NCBI GenBank assembly: GCA_025024175.1 | Contig: QCXZ01000064.1 | Coordinates: 41,561,325 to 41,625,324 of the forward strand | Direction of reading: 5' to 3' | From: Rhyzopertha dominica | Taxonomy: Eukaryota; Arthropoda; Insecta; Coleoptera; Bostrichidae | Length of the DNA: 64,000 nt | Shown here: piece by piece, positions 1 to 14,100 of the stretch | Layout: every line of letters begins with the position of its first letter | How positions within the stretch are numbered: the stretch's first letter is position 1 | Notes under the pieces: generated by a model | Told to the model about the DNA's origin: nothing | Databases searched by the model: none | The model's input: the letters and a program-made list of their open reading frames with translations, nothing else | Program-made: the position numbers and the translations under genes

Positions 1-233
1 GTAATTTTTTTGTTAAGTTAATAATTTTCCAGTTATTTGGAAAAAAACGATTTTAAAAATTTTACCTATATATTTTTGCTAATATCAGGAGGACTGTTTG
101 TCTGTGTAGAGAGAAAAAATGCTCAAAACCTGATTACTAATCGTATAGTATAAGAAATAAAAATGTAAATGTCATTTTGACAATTGGCTGTGGATGTACT
201 GATTCAGTTTGCAGCGGTTTTTTATTTATTGAA
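1..233 (+). repeat. Interspersed repeat family A, copy 1 (cut by window edge)
   Basis: This stretch matches two other places in the window, 36,668-37,160 and 53,895-54,583, in the same orientation. Shared landmarks are the run 'cgagttatttrgaaaaaaacgatttt', the phrase 'gtgtagagagaaaaaatgctc' and the conserved end 'caatttgcagcggttt'. The left part is missing because the window starts inside the copy. No coding capacity is seen. It is a non-coding repeat of unknown class. Confidence 0.7.
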
Positions 234-3200
234 TTGAACCTCTGCAAATGTAATTCAAACGCATCATCAGTGGGTGGAAGTACAGATGCTGAGCGATTGC
301 TATTTTTCGTAAAGAAAAGACGTAATTCGTTCAAAGGTCAAATGTCCTTTTGTTTATTTTAGTACAAAAGCAGAACGTATTGCACAGCAATTTCTTGTGC
401 TCGATCGGAATCAAATGATCGTATTAGTTCAAGTTTTGAGGCGTGTTTTGTAATATACTTTGTGAGGAACATCGAGAGTGACCATTTGTTTTCGGAAGAC
501 TCCAGAAATGCTCTGAAATTTGGAACTTTTCTTGAGCCCAAAATAGCAAAGTACAAGTTGAAATGTCTTCGTCTAATTATAGATAACTATCCCGCTGATA
601 CTGTTCTTTATCGCGTCTGCTTTCTGTTACTAACGGTTTTTACCGCTCAAGCAAAAAGTTTTATTCTCAACTATATTTCGTAGGTCTTTTTGGATAACAG
701 AGTCTGCGAGTTTTAAAGAGCTGAAGTTAAAGCGTCAATTATACGTCTAAAGTGTTTATCAGTCGCTAAAGTTCGGAAAAAAATCATTCTACCGTGCTCA
801 ACGTATTCAAACATTATTTTAGGGTTTTTGTCGAAAAATGAGATTTCATAATCATAAAACGAATTCACTCAAACACACTCATTACATGTTTCTACCACCT
901 CTTTTGTGTTTACATCTATTCATAATTAATTATTATACACTGTGATTTGCTTAAAAAACAAAGATTATTACAAAAAATGAATTGTAGGAAGTGTCTCCAG
1001 TTTGTTAATATCTTTAAATAAGTTAAAGCCTCTGGCGAATCGGGCAGAAACTGAAAGGTCTTCTGTGATGACCAAACATATCGTCTCAAAAAGACAAGGT
1101 CCGTTTCTTTTATACTACTAATATTATAACCAATTTGGGATAAGTACCCTGTATCTACATTGAAGGTAAATAATTTCCCGTTTCATACACCTCATTTATA
1201 TGTAGACTCATTTGAAAAAAAAACGCCTGTGTACCTATATCTCATAATCGTACAAATTTTCTTTGTTGTTTTGCGTGAAGTAAACGATTAAAACTTACGG
1301 AAGCTTGACTAATTTTTGATTGCATTAAAACAACATTCTCAGCATCATATACGCTTACGTAATTTACTAAATAAAAAAAAATCTTAATAACTACAAAAAT
1401 TGAAGCAGCTGGCTTTAAAGTCCAATTAATTGTTAATGGTTATTCATTTTATGTATGAAATACACTTCAAATAACAAAAACTGCTTTAGGAAATACATTG
1501 CAACGACTCTAGACAATAAAATCGATAATGTACGAGAAATATTCCTCGAATTCAACAAGTTACGCAATATAGAATCAAATGAGTTACTAGCTGCATGGGG
1601 CCACTAAGAACGCTGTCTGAATATTACGATAAGATACTATACACTAATTATCAAACATTATTTCAGTATCAGGCTATTTCGTTCGATTGTCGAACTTATT
1701 AGTGTGAATGTAGATAAGTTAAAGCATAATATTATGAAATTCTTCTATATTTCCATACGAGTAAGTCATATAGCAATACTTACTTTTCAAACAATGATTA
1801 TTAAAACTGAATCAATTTTATCTAGGTATATCTGGCTATCACCTGTTTAAACCATAAGCTTTTTGTAGTAGCTGCTCCCAAACGTAGGTACCTAATAATC
1901 AGTATGATTTGGATAGATCGTATCGCGACTACGTAAGGGAAAAACCCAGTCTAATTAGCAACTAATAAAACGCTGGCAACTAGATTAGAATCGAATAGAA
2001 AATGTGTTGCGACTCACCTTAGGCAGCCACCCTCTGGGTTGGCGTAAGCTTTTCGGCGGAATTTTGAAGATTTGTAGCGACTTTTGATATAAAATCAATG
2101 GGGCCCTTTGTCAACCAACAGAACTGCTCACTTTCTGGATGCACTTGAATAAAACCATACCTTGCAAAACGTGGTCGTTTGCAAAAGGTAGCCGAACTGT
2201 TGATACGTTTTCACGATCACACCGGAACTGTCAAGTTAGCGAACTCAGCGCCACCTATGCTGGGGCCGTGAACGGGTATTGAATTTTGCGTGGGTAGGGC
2301 AGGTTCATTAGGGTCTCTTTGAATAGAGTCGTCAAAGAACAGGGTCATCTTACGACGAAAATTTCAATCTGAGCATGAGCCAGGAGCATATTGTTTGTTT
2401 ATTTCTTCTCTCTGCTGAGTGATGAGTAAAGGACAATGTTGTACACATACTTTTAATAACTAATTAATTAATTAATGTACTAAAACGATGGGTATGCAAC
2501 CAACTTTGCAATAGGAGTCATACAGTCTTTCTGTATAAATTACAGGGATGTATTATTACATACGCGTATTCATACATAGTCACACAGTTGCATATGTAGT
2601 AGCGTTGAGATAGTCGCTACATAGAATAGGAGTATGAAACATATTCCATATTCAGGCTAAGAATACAACAGTCTTTTATTATATCTTTAACAAGTAACAA
2701 CATGCAATAGCTGAAATTACTATTAAAAACTAAAATATTAATTATTATTTTAAAATTTCAGTGTTAATTTTCTGAAATCTGATGCTGTAGAACTGTTTCT
2801 GGATATTTGCATGTGCAAAAGACATGACCTAAACCTAAAGCAAAGCCTTTGATAGTCTAACGAGTAACGAGCCTGGAGCTGTATTTCCTCTACTGTACTG
2901 TCATGATATCATACTAGTAGCCGAACGACATGAACGGTCTTGTAGTGAAGTATGTAATTTATTGAAGAAATTAAAGATTTGATGTCTAATGTCAAAAGCA
3001 TTTAGCAATTTGGTATCCTCTTTTAGGGATATTAATATTTCTGCCATACTCAAACATTCACCACTTGGCTTTTTTGGCAGGTACCCGAAAACTGATCACT
3101 AAATAGGTATATGCTGTATCGCTTGATCGAGTGCGTAATCCTTAAGTGCTATAGCTTTTATTCGAAAGATTTTGAATTAAGCCATCAAATACATGATTAT

Positions 3201-3542
3201 GTTCACATTTTTTTTAATAATGCAACTGTTCTGGAACAAATCAAGAATCTTAAATTTTATTTGACAATGCTAAACAATAAACAGCATCTCTTTTGACAAT
3301 GTTATGGGGCCTTTCTTTATTCCTAGTAATATCTATTATTGTACTAATTGTTAGTTTTCCTGTCAAATAGCAAATAAAGCCCATAATTAATATTTTATAT
3401 AGTACCAAGGTGGTTGTGCAAAGAAAGATTTTTTATTATCAATAGGTAGTACCTATACATACCTACTATTACTTATATTTTTAGTTTTTTATTTTTCTTG
3501 TTATTGATATTTTTTTAATACCTACTTAGCTTAGGTAAAATA
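234..3542. other. Stretch with no recognised gene
   Basis: I see no convincing coding exon, RNA gene or bounded mobile element here. The DNA is AT-rich with short chance ORFs. On the minus strand around 2,025-2,100 there is a short open frame ending at a good-looking donor (AAG then gtgagt), so an exon of an unseen gene is possible but unsupported. Confidence 0.5.
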
Positions 3543-3569
3543 GTGTGTGTGTGTGTGTGTGTGTGTGTG
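3543..3569. repeat. (GT)n microsatellite
   Basis: About 13 uninterrupted GT units. A simple sequence repeat with no associated gene. Confidence 0.95.
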
Positions 3570-6500
3570 CACTGTTTGGATAATTTACATGCCCATCATT
3601 TGTGTCACAACAATTTTCTTGATATGCCATCTTGTATTATACTTATATATTACAGACACCTATGTGATGGTAAAATATTGTAACACATCACCATATTTCG
3701 ATAAATTGGTTACTTAACTTCTAATAACATTCACTACTTAATTGAACTTGCGGTTCTGCATGAAATATTTTATACAAAGAAGATAAAAGCTCCTTTATTT
3801 ATTTACTTAACTTATGCCTAAATGAGGCGTCATTCTGAACGCTACACTCTGCCTAAACAAAGGCAGATGCGTATAAGGCGTTACGGATTTTCTTACATCA
3901 AATTTTATTCTCCGCATTTTTGTTCAAGTTTTTTTTGTATCTGTCGCAGTTTTCCCAGGTTCTGAGAAGCCCCATTTTCTTATTTACTGATATACAGTGA
4001 TATTTATCGACCATTACTGTGACATAATTCCATGCTTGTTATTAAGACTGTCGAAGGTTTCGCTCAAACACGGCAAAAATCGTTGGATAAGAAACACCTA
4101 ACTCTGCTTCAAAACACAATCAGGTATGAGGACCGGACCCTAACGAATATGTGACATACAATAATGGGAGAACACCACTCATCATAAAGCAGTTACACAT
4201 ATAAACCCAAAATTGTCAAAAATTTATTGCGGCCAAAAGAAACGCAGTTGATCATGTTCTGGAAGGGCAATATTTCAGCTCGATAAGCGATAATATAATA
4301 GTTGTGGTAAATTTTCTTTCAGATGGTTTGAATAGGAATTTCACATTCATAGCTACGACAAGATTTATGACTACTTCCTTAAATGTCTAAATTGAATTGA
4401 TTATAAAATAATTAAGAACAAGAACACAGGTGTTGTTACAGCCTCCATCACATAGGTTAGTTGTATAAATATATATTTTTTTAATTGTGACTGCCTGGTG
4501 TAGCAGCTAGCCAGCTCATTAGTGTATTTATTTATTTTTGCAATTATAAATGGACATCTACACTCATGCCTGGGTGGGACTGAAACCTTCAATCCCTGAG
4601 TCAAGAGGTAGATGATAGCATTGAGCTTATCATCAAAGATTGTAGATATCTAAGTTAAAGGTCGGCTAGTTGGGTTAGAAGAATAGGAATTTAAAATGTA
4701 ATAGTGACATCAAATAATTCACTCTAAAATAAATAAAATTATTTGGTATTTGGCAACTCTGCGCTGATATCTGAAATTCTCAGCATGCACTGTTTAGCGG
4801 TTGAGTAAAAATGCAATATTTATAAAAAAACCCTTTTATTTCTGCCAGGATTCAAAAGACAAAGATTGGCATAATAAAACGACTTCCAGCTTTCCCAACT
4901 TCAATAACGTCCCCACCTCTTTCACAGTATAACCAATAACTAGTTCCAAAACAGGGTTACCAAACTCAAATTTATATAATGTCCTCATACTATGTATTGT
5001 TCGGCGATCGGGAAAAGGGACAGCGTCATAACTGCGCAGATTACTGAAATACATACTATAGCTAGGGGAAGTGTGATGGGGCAGCTATTGCCGGTTGCCA
5101 GCATCAGCTGAGTTAGCTGTTGTCACCAACACTTGCTTTTGCAAATATTAACATGCCGGCCCACCATTCCCTCCGGCGCATCGAACAGTGACGTAATGTA
5201 ATCTTCTCCTGGTCACTGGTCAATACTTATATATTATTTTCACCAATCACTAGCTGAAAATTTTGACAGTAAATAAATACATATCAGCACAAAATAAGTT
5301 GTATCTTTGAATAATACATAGCTGAAGTAAATAATCAAAGGTTGTATGGTATGTTTGTGGTGACAATAAAAATACTGTGCTTATTTTTTATTTAATTATT
5401 TAGCGAGCTTTTCATCTAAATCGTGATACTTTGTATGTAATGCCTTTAATTATAATGGAGGATAAAACTGGAATTAAAAATATCATACTTGGAAGTAATC
5501 AACTTTTATTACAGGCTAAATACTGTTTCTTTATACAAGTGTCTACAAGACGTCCATTCAACCCGTTAAGAAAATATCCACTATAAATACATTATTTAAT
5601 CTTTACATACGAACAAATATAAAATATAAAGCGCAAGAAAAAATGCAAAATACAATCATCAATTTTATATACATGTTAACGATTACCTATTCGTATTGGT
5701 AAGCTTAACCTAAAACATTATTTAGCAGTCATACTTCTATTGCTTTTTCAATAAGGTGCAGATTTATTAATTTGCTAAACATAAACGACAGGAATGGAAT
5801 TTCAATATGTATTATTAAATGTACATATTGAAATCAATCTATGAATACCTTTAAAAAGTTACAATATGTATATTAAAACTTATTTGGCTAGTAGTATTAG
5901 TTATTCACTAAGTTGAGGCCATTTCTAGTTACCAGTCCCCTAAAAAAATTAAAATATTGTCAGCATGTTGCAGAGTAAAGTAGTGAGAAAGAAAATAGGT
6001 GCAATATTGAATGTGTTCAACTTAATTAACATTGTACGCAAATGGTAATATTATTCACATATGCTAATTATAATTTGATAGTGTGCTTTTAATAACTAAA
6101 TACAGTGAATTACCAAACACAATCTACTGTACACATAGAGATATTTCACTGCAATTCAAGGATAATGTTACCATTTTTTATGTTACTTAAAATATTGCAA
6201 TCTAAATAAGTATAAAACTATTTACATTTGGGAACGAAACTTCTGAGCTAAATGAATCATGTGTAAACTACCTATACAGAATCATGCACGCAAATGGGTT
6301 ATAAGAAAGTTTTTATGTTCCTTCATGTACAAAAATTTTAAGTACAGACATAGCTTTAGAAGAAGTGTTCAATGACTACCTACGGAAATGGGATCAGGTA
6401 TAATATCACCGAAGAAATAAGATTTTGCTGGTGCAGGACTATGGCGCACACAAAACTTGTTATAGATTCAGTTTTTCTTCACAAATACAAAAGAAAACTT

Positions 6501-6581
6501 ACACACCCATTTCCTCTTGAATGAGAAGTTGAGACTTAGACATAAAAACCATTTTTCAGTAAGCATACAGTCTGCCGTTAA
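3570..6581. other. Stretch with no recognised gene
   Basis: I see nothing codable or clearly mobile here. This is downstream of the p180-type gene, so an unseen terminal exon or 3' UTR of that gene could lie in it. A minus-strand AATAAA occurs near 5,500 but cannot be tied to a transcript by eye. Confidence 0.4.
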
Positions 6582-6851
6582 TTGTTAACGTGTAACTGGC
6601 AATTACTGCCAAAGATTGCTGTAGAAGACGTTACCAATGAACCCATCACAGAAGACATGAACAAGAAAGGAAACGCAGAAGGAAAGGTGATCAAGGAAGA
6701 AGACAAGGAAGTGGTATCAAATATGACAATACAAACTATCTGAGATTTAGCAAGAGAATTTGTTAGTTTTTTACAAGAAAGGGAAGTATCACAGGACTCT
6801 ACCCTATTGCGGGTGTTAACTTCATGTACGGAGACAAAAACTTGCAATTAG
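6582..6851 (+). pseudogene. Possible decayed coding fragment
   Basis: One plus-strand frame stays open and amino-acid-like (many Glu, Lys and Asp residues) from 6,582 to a TGA at 6,741. It continues in the same frame with similar character to a TAG at 6,849. No family was recognised. It could be a remnant of a transposase or retrocopy. The minus-strand ORF over the same bases looks like a shadow. Confidence 0.3.
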
Positions 6852-7227
6852 CACAAGTTATGAACAGGATTATATTTCGACAATATGTAGATACTTTTAA
6901 TGCAATTAATAAATGGATGTGATAGATATGACTAATTTAATTTTCATTTACACTGTAAATATTGTATTAGCGATCTGAAGACCTATAATTATAAAATATT
7001 AGCGTGTTTGTAGTCCTTTGTAAAGTATCAACCTACATAAGCTTTACAATATGGTATTAATGAACCTTGCATTATATGCACTTTTCCCAAGGTCTAACAG
7101 TTTCATTATAAGGGAAGTTGACTACTTGATATTTTTTTTAAACTGTTAATATGTACAGTGTATATACAAGCCCTTATCCTTCTAAAAATGCTGACAACTA
7201 TATCAGCAAAGTGTACAAACATGACAT

Positions 7228-7938
7228 ACCAGGTGTTAAAAGTACAGATTTTGATTTCGGTTATTTTAATATATCTTGTTAATATTGAAATATTTACAAA
7301 ATATTTGGTGTAAGGAGGTTTTCGGGACAAGGAATTAAAACATTTGTTAAATAAAGTGCTACTTACATGTGGCACCATCTACAGTAGTTCGCATGGCATT
7401 CAAAAATTATATTTTTTAGTGCATTCTCTATACCTATTGTTTTGGACAATATTTCTGTTTTATCATCCTTTTGCCATAAACAACGTATAACGCGTAAAAG
7501 TTCCTATCAGACTTCCTTTTAAATCATTTAAAGATTTTGCAATATGTACTTTAAGTTTAACAAAAATGAATAAAAAACTACTACTGTTCTTTGCATTTAT
7601 TACTTTTGAATCAATGCCTTCTTACTCTAAATAATAGAATGCTATTAGTTTAATAAAATTAATATCTCGAAAATAATACACGGTAGTTTACAAAGTAAAT
7701 CCTTTTTCTCACAAAATGATGTAAGAATGGAGTGTCCAGAAATAGATACTGGGAGACAAAAAAGTTATGAAGTTTATAAACCACACAACCTACCGTAGAT
7801 GGCGCCACATGAAAGTAGCAGGCAATCTACCAAAATATTTAAATTCCTCCAAAAAACAAATTTTGTTGAAAATTTTCAATATTTATTACGGTTATTAATA
7901 AATATTCAAAACAAAATCTAAACTTTAACACCCTGTAT
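7228..7938. repeat. Foldback repeat with ~145-bp inverted arms
   Basis: Bases 7,228-7,382 read on the minus strand resemble 7,795-7,938 read on the plus strand. Both begin 'gtagatggygccacatg' and end near 'ttaacaccctgtat'. The outer ends carry the 'cagggtgtt' type terminus common in insect interspersed repeats. The arms are clearly diverged, and no ORF is present between them. Confidence 0.6.
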
Positions 7939-8143
7939 CTTTGTTAGCATTTGGTTTGGTTAAATCGCTTTATTTCCATGCCAGGAAACAGTAGTACGAC
8001 ATTGTACATGTATTTTAGTGACACCCTTTCATTCATGATCGATGCCAGATTTCAAATATTTTACAAACAACAAACAAACTAGTTGTGTGAAAGACCCTTG
8101 TATACAAGCTGCAAAATAAAAGTGAGAACAACCNCAAGAAAAG

Positions 8144-11100
8144 CTACACAAGCACAAATTTGCAAGCATTACTCATAGAAAAAAATACCTTCTTCTTTTT
8201 CTTTTTATTCTTGGGTTTTATTGACGCCTCTGTTAAGGACGAATCTGCACTTGATGAATAGGAATAGTTGGGCTACATAAACATTCAAAGTTAGTTTAAT
8301 ATTCATGCGAGTGTTAACTGTCAATTATGGATTAACGCCAAGTATTAATTTTATATAATAATATGTACTCTATGCAAATACGCCTGCATAAATATGAGTA
8401 CAGTAAATCTGAAAAATTATGTTACATCAAATTTTAAACAAGCACCTAGACTGACACCATATTTAGTTTGTGGGTTAGTTCATTTAGTCGTAGAAATCAA
8501 AATAGTTTACCTGAATCAGAGCTGGTCCATTAGTAGAATGATTTTGTGCCTGAAATAAAATTATGCTATTATACATGCTAGGGTGTAATTATTAATGCAA
8601 ATTTACCTTAACTGAAGTTATACTCCCTTCAGACTGCAAAACATCCCCATTTCTCTTTTGCTCCAGATGAAGTTGTTCTCGCAAACGATTTACTTCCTGT
8701 AAAATATGTGTTTTAGAAGTGAATTATATTTTTAAAGAAATGCACCCACCTCAGTTAACCTTTCTATCACAGCTGTTGAATCATTTTGTGGTCTACTTGA
8801 GTTTTGTGCGTCCAATTGTGCACTTAATGCATTCTTTTGTTCTCTTTCAGATGTTAATTCTACTTCTAAGGCTGACAGCTTTTGCTGCAACTGATAAAAA
8901 AGTAGTTTCAAACATAAACTCAAATAAAATCAGCATAAAAACAGATAAACTTCAATTGCAAGTTACGTAACAGCAGCTGACACAATAATATAGCAATGAG
9001 ATAAAATTAATCCATGTTGTGAAAATTTTTAGAAATTATTAAAAAAAAACTTAAAACTGCATTTGATAAACTGAATTAATTCAAAGTTACAGACTCGCAC
9101 CGTATGGTTGTCTATGAAAGTGCTTCATCATTAAATGCTGAGTGGAATCTATACATAGCAGGATTGGCTAAACCAAATAAATTCACGGGCCACATACGAA
9201 GCGTAATTTATGAATTGGCTGCACTCCAAGTTAAGTTAGGTTTAGGTTGATACGTTTTCTGAACAAAGCAAAATTGTTACGAAACAAACAAGTTTTTATT
9301 CTTTTATTTAATGAAAACAGAAAATTTGTTACAAAACTCTTACTATTATTATTAAACTGTACTAGACTGGCAACACTGATGACTAGTGGGCTATTGCGTA
9401 TTTTAACCAAGAACCGCGCTGGAAGTCAATCTGCACAGAAATCAGTTTGGGCCTAAACCTGTCGTTACGGATCAATTTCGCGTACTATAACAGGTTTAGT
9501 TGTGGAACGCTGGGTAACATTTATCCCCACTTCCAAGCATTGGTAAACAACAGCAAGTCACTGTGCTGGTTGAAGTGGTGGGATATGCGGTTCTGGGTTG
9601 AAATACGCTTTAGTTAATAAATCGTGTTGATTCTGAGACCTCGACTAGGCTGCTTGCTTTTGTTGTAATATTTTCTTACATAGCGCTAGTTCGTATGAAT
9701 ATTAAAAAACTGAATTACAATATTTTGTCTAAATGCATCAGGATGTCAAAATCGATAATTTTTTAATTGGCCACCCGTTGGCCAGGCCTGATATATAGTG
9801 TCAAGTAACGAATGGGCCATATGTTAACAGTAGTTTCCTTGGGTCAAAACGAGCTGAAATAATCCAACCTATCTTATGGCAATTTATAACCCTTCAAGAT
9901 TAATTTTTATATTGTTTTTTATAGCTTTTTTTTAAATATTTTAGGCAAATTTGGTACAGTGGTATATCTAATCAACCCAAAAATGAAGGACGCTCCTTTA
10001 CTATTTTAGTTTGTAATATCTTTTTCTAGAATAATTACAAAACCTATGCAACTTCTTAAAAATAGTGGGTTGTTTTGATAAAAGTATACTTGTCAATAGA
10101 AATTTTCTGAGCAATACATTTCCAAACCGATGAATGGGCTATATGCCAGGGTAAACAAATCTTCATACATTAGTACTTATCTGACCGCTTATGTATGTTC
10201 AAGACTTAATCGAATATTATTTTTGTCCAATTTGATTGCATTTTTTGAAAAATATAAAAATGAATTAATTATGAGTTCTATGATGTCACAGTAAATCGTG
10301 CTGTGACATACGCATATACAATTGCGATCTCTCTGTCATGATTTAAACCAAACACAAATGGCTGCACATACAATTTTAATGATTAGTGTACATTTAATAT
10401 TCTGTTTGGAAAGTTTGTATTGACCTTCCCCAACAAAAATGACTTTATTTGCTACACAGTGATGTGACAAAGCAAGGACCTAGCGTTTACTCGCATGTCT
10501 TAGGTGTTTAAACTTTAACTCTTTTTTTTTCGCTGTTGTATAACAAATTTAAATACGAAATATTTTCAGAATATGATTATTGAAGACAATAATGATGTAA
10601 TAAGACCATTAAATAATTTGTCATCTACCCAAATGGAAAGGCAAGTGAACAGGCATGGCCTCCTCATAACCCGAATATAAATCATTTAGATTTTTATCTT
10701 TGGGGTTACATTAAATATAATGTATATTATGGGGTTATTATTATTACAAGGAATAAAAACAGCTGCAAATATGATTAAAACACATCTTTCCTAATTTTTT
10801 GCAGTCAGGAGAAATTATTCAAAAAGGTGTCGAATGTGCTTTATTTCGGCTAATTTTGACTCAAGTAAGCTATTTCTACATATGGCTCATTTGTTACTAG
10901 ACAATCTATAAACACTGTTTTTTCAGTAAATCATAAAGAACCATTGCACAGCACAGTTTATATTCTAATATCATATTCATCAAATTAATATTTGAATTTG
11001 CAGCACCACTTGATGACTTTGTTTATAGAAATGCACATGATACAAATAATGTGAGAAGTGGGGTACCACATAATTAATGTGAATGTGATTATTTATCTAC

Positions 11101-14100
11101 TGATAAAGTCCATTATTTCAAGCCAGGTAGATAGAGGATCACATTTCAATGCATGTTTATTAAACAATTCTTATTGTTGTTGAATATCGCTTATCTCATA
11201 TATGTAGCCATAATGTGCTTTAACAAAACCTGTATATTTGTCAATGGCATTTGTGTTATAAAACATATACATATATGTCAGTCTCATAGTGAAATCTGCA
11301 ATACATAAACAAGCTCTTTTGCTTGATGACAGCAACTAATCATTTAAATGGTTAATTACTAATTCATCTACATTTTGTATTAGAAATTTATGTCACACAT
11401 TAATAAATATAATAGGCAAGTAATAGTATTGCTTAATAATTATGGTTTAAAAATAAAAATAAATACTTTTAATTTTCTTTCTTGTAGATAAATTAAAAAG
11501 ATAATCTGACAGATTTAGCTCTTTGTCAACCTCTGGCAGAGTATGTACACTGTATGCTGGAGTTTCATGATCTGTCTAAGCTTTTCGTAATACAATTGAT
11601 TTCACTATGAGACTATGATATATGCATTTTTTTAATATGTGGAAAAACAATTTCTCAAAAATTGTGTTGCATTGACATCACTCAAAACTTTACAGTAAGC
11701 AGTGGTACCAGCAACGTTTGATATACATGATTCCAATTAAAACAGCTTTTTGACATATGAATGTGTGGAGAAAGAATAACCCATCTTCAGTATATCTAAT
11801 GCCTATAAGTAAAGCACAGGTGTGTTCTTAGCATGAACTACACAAACTTTTTAATATAATCATTTTTACTATTAACAGCTATATTTCATCAGATAATACA
11901 AACAAATATATTATACAGTGTGACCCATTTGTTTTCGGGTCACCCTGAAAATAATTAATTAAATTATTAATTGTGCGATTTGGCTCGGGATTTTTTTTAA
12001 ATTGTAGGGCTTGACAAACTGCATATTTTCAGCAATAATGTTCTTGCTGATACAAAATCCAAGGCCTACTTTGCCAGTTTCTAAGAGGAAAATTTGAATA
12101 AACCATATTAGTGATTTTTTTTAGAAAAAATCTTTGCACACCACCAAATTCGGCATCTCTCAAAGCGGGCCTGTACCAAGTTTTACTAGAAAATATCCAG
12201 TAATAATGATTTGGTGGAAAAAAAGAAAGGGACACTAGGTACATATTTATTTTCGAAAATTCACACTTAGCCATAAAAAAACAAAACAAATAAAATATAA
12301 CTCTAATAACTTGCTCAAATAACCATTGGGCCTATATTTCTAAAAACAAATGAAAAAATTAAACCTACTAAATTTTTGTTACTTCTACCAAGCCACCATT
12401 TTCTTCTATGCACTTATCAATCCTTTTGCATATATTCAAAGTTACATTCTGTATTTGCTGTGGAGTAATTTCAACACAGGCACTGATTATCTTGGCTTAT
12501 AGTTCTTGTAAATTTTGAGGCCTGGATTTATAAACTTTTTCTTTAAGTAAACCCCAGAGAAAAAAATCTAGCAGCGTCAAATCAGGAGACCTTGGTGGGC
12601 ACTCAGCGAAAGGACTGTTTTGCCCTATCCAACAGTTTTCAAAATGTTCATTTAGCCAGTCTCTTATTAAACGAGCATAATGGATAGGACTACCAACTAG
12701 TTGAAACTTCAAATTAAGGTGGCACCTTAATGGTAAATCGTCTGTGTTCGAAAACTCATTCTCAAGAAAATTTAAAAATTCAATTGCATTCAAATAACCG
12801 TTGACGAAAAAAGGACCTATTATTCTGTCGTTTAGTATTTCACACCAAACGTTAAATTTTGCAAATACTGTTTCTTTGCACATATGATGAATTCTGGCAG
12901 GATTTCAAAAAATCTGGGTTTCTTTGACTAAACCCAACCCGCTTGGGCCCATGAGGGTTTAGTCATTTTTTTTCAGGGATTTTCAGGTTCAATCGTTAAC
13001 TATCATATTTGCTGCAATATTTTTCTATCCTTAAAGATATGTAATCTCAATCCTATGGACTCAAAATTTCATTGTATTGTTGCAGAAGGTCAACTAACAC
13101 ACTGCAACTGTCCATAATACGCATTTTAAACAATGTAGCAGTCTATAATGAAGCCCTGCATTTAGAAAAAATAGTTGTCCAAGGTTTCAAACGTACTTGA
13201 TGCATTACAAGGAGATTCAACATCATTATCACAAGCTGCTGAAATATGGCATGACTTAATTAACGGTGATATTTGGGAACCACATAAGAAGTTGTTTATT
13301 AAAAGGTTCAAACAGGCCATTCAGCTCCCTCATCTGCTGACTAACATGATGGATCCCAAACAACGAGGGCGAAATTTAACTAATGAACAGGAAACTGCTG
13401 CAGAGAACTAGATTTTGGCGCAGTACGCGCAGTATTTGCCTGGAATAATGGCTTTTCGAATAAATGACGAAAATTTTTTTTACACTCACTCTTATGGCGG
13501 AATCTGTTATAAACCAGTTTTCTTCTGCACAATGGTGGAAACTTGTTGGGAAAAGAACTGAAAAATTGTCTAAATCATCCAGTGGATTTTGCGATTTCAT
13601 TTATAGTCTTCTTTCGGCTCCTGCGTCATCGGCTTCAGTTGAGAGGTACTTCACATTTGGACTTGTTAGAGCAAACTGAGAAACCGCCTGGGTGTGGAAA
13701 AGGCTACGAAACTGCTGCAAGTGTATCGACAGTTACGTGCGGGGGATGTCAACTCAGTTACCCGTGAGTAATAAATCGTGAATGCGTTGGAACTTTTCGA
13801 TTTTTCTCATGCACTGCACTTTATACTTTATTCCAGAAGTATCGATTTATTTTGATTGTTTGATATTTGAGTACAATGTATGTTATGTTATTTTCACAGT
13901 TTATGTTTTGTTGCCTGTACCTACAATATATGATTTTGAAATCAAATTTTTAGTTATGTATGCACTTCTCTCCGTTCAGTCATATTGTAAAACCTCCACA
14001 TATTTGAAAAATTCAGTGGGTTGGCGTTTTTTCAAGTGGGCCCAACCCACTTGGGTCATTTCATGCAAACCCTGAATTCTGGGTTGTGGGCGACCAGTGA

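Noticed and set aside
2020..2100. Possible minus-strand exon ending AAG|gtgagt
   Set aside because: No family match and no partner exon; kept only as a remark.
5490..5515. Minus-strand AATAAA as the end of the p180-like gene
   Set aside because: No terminal exon could be linked to it, and chance AATAAA is common in AT-rich DNA.
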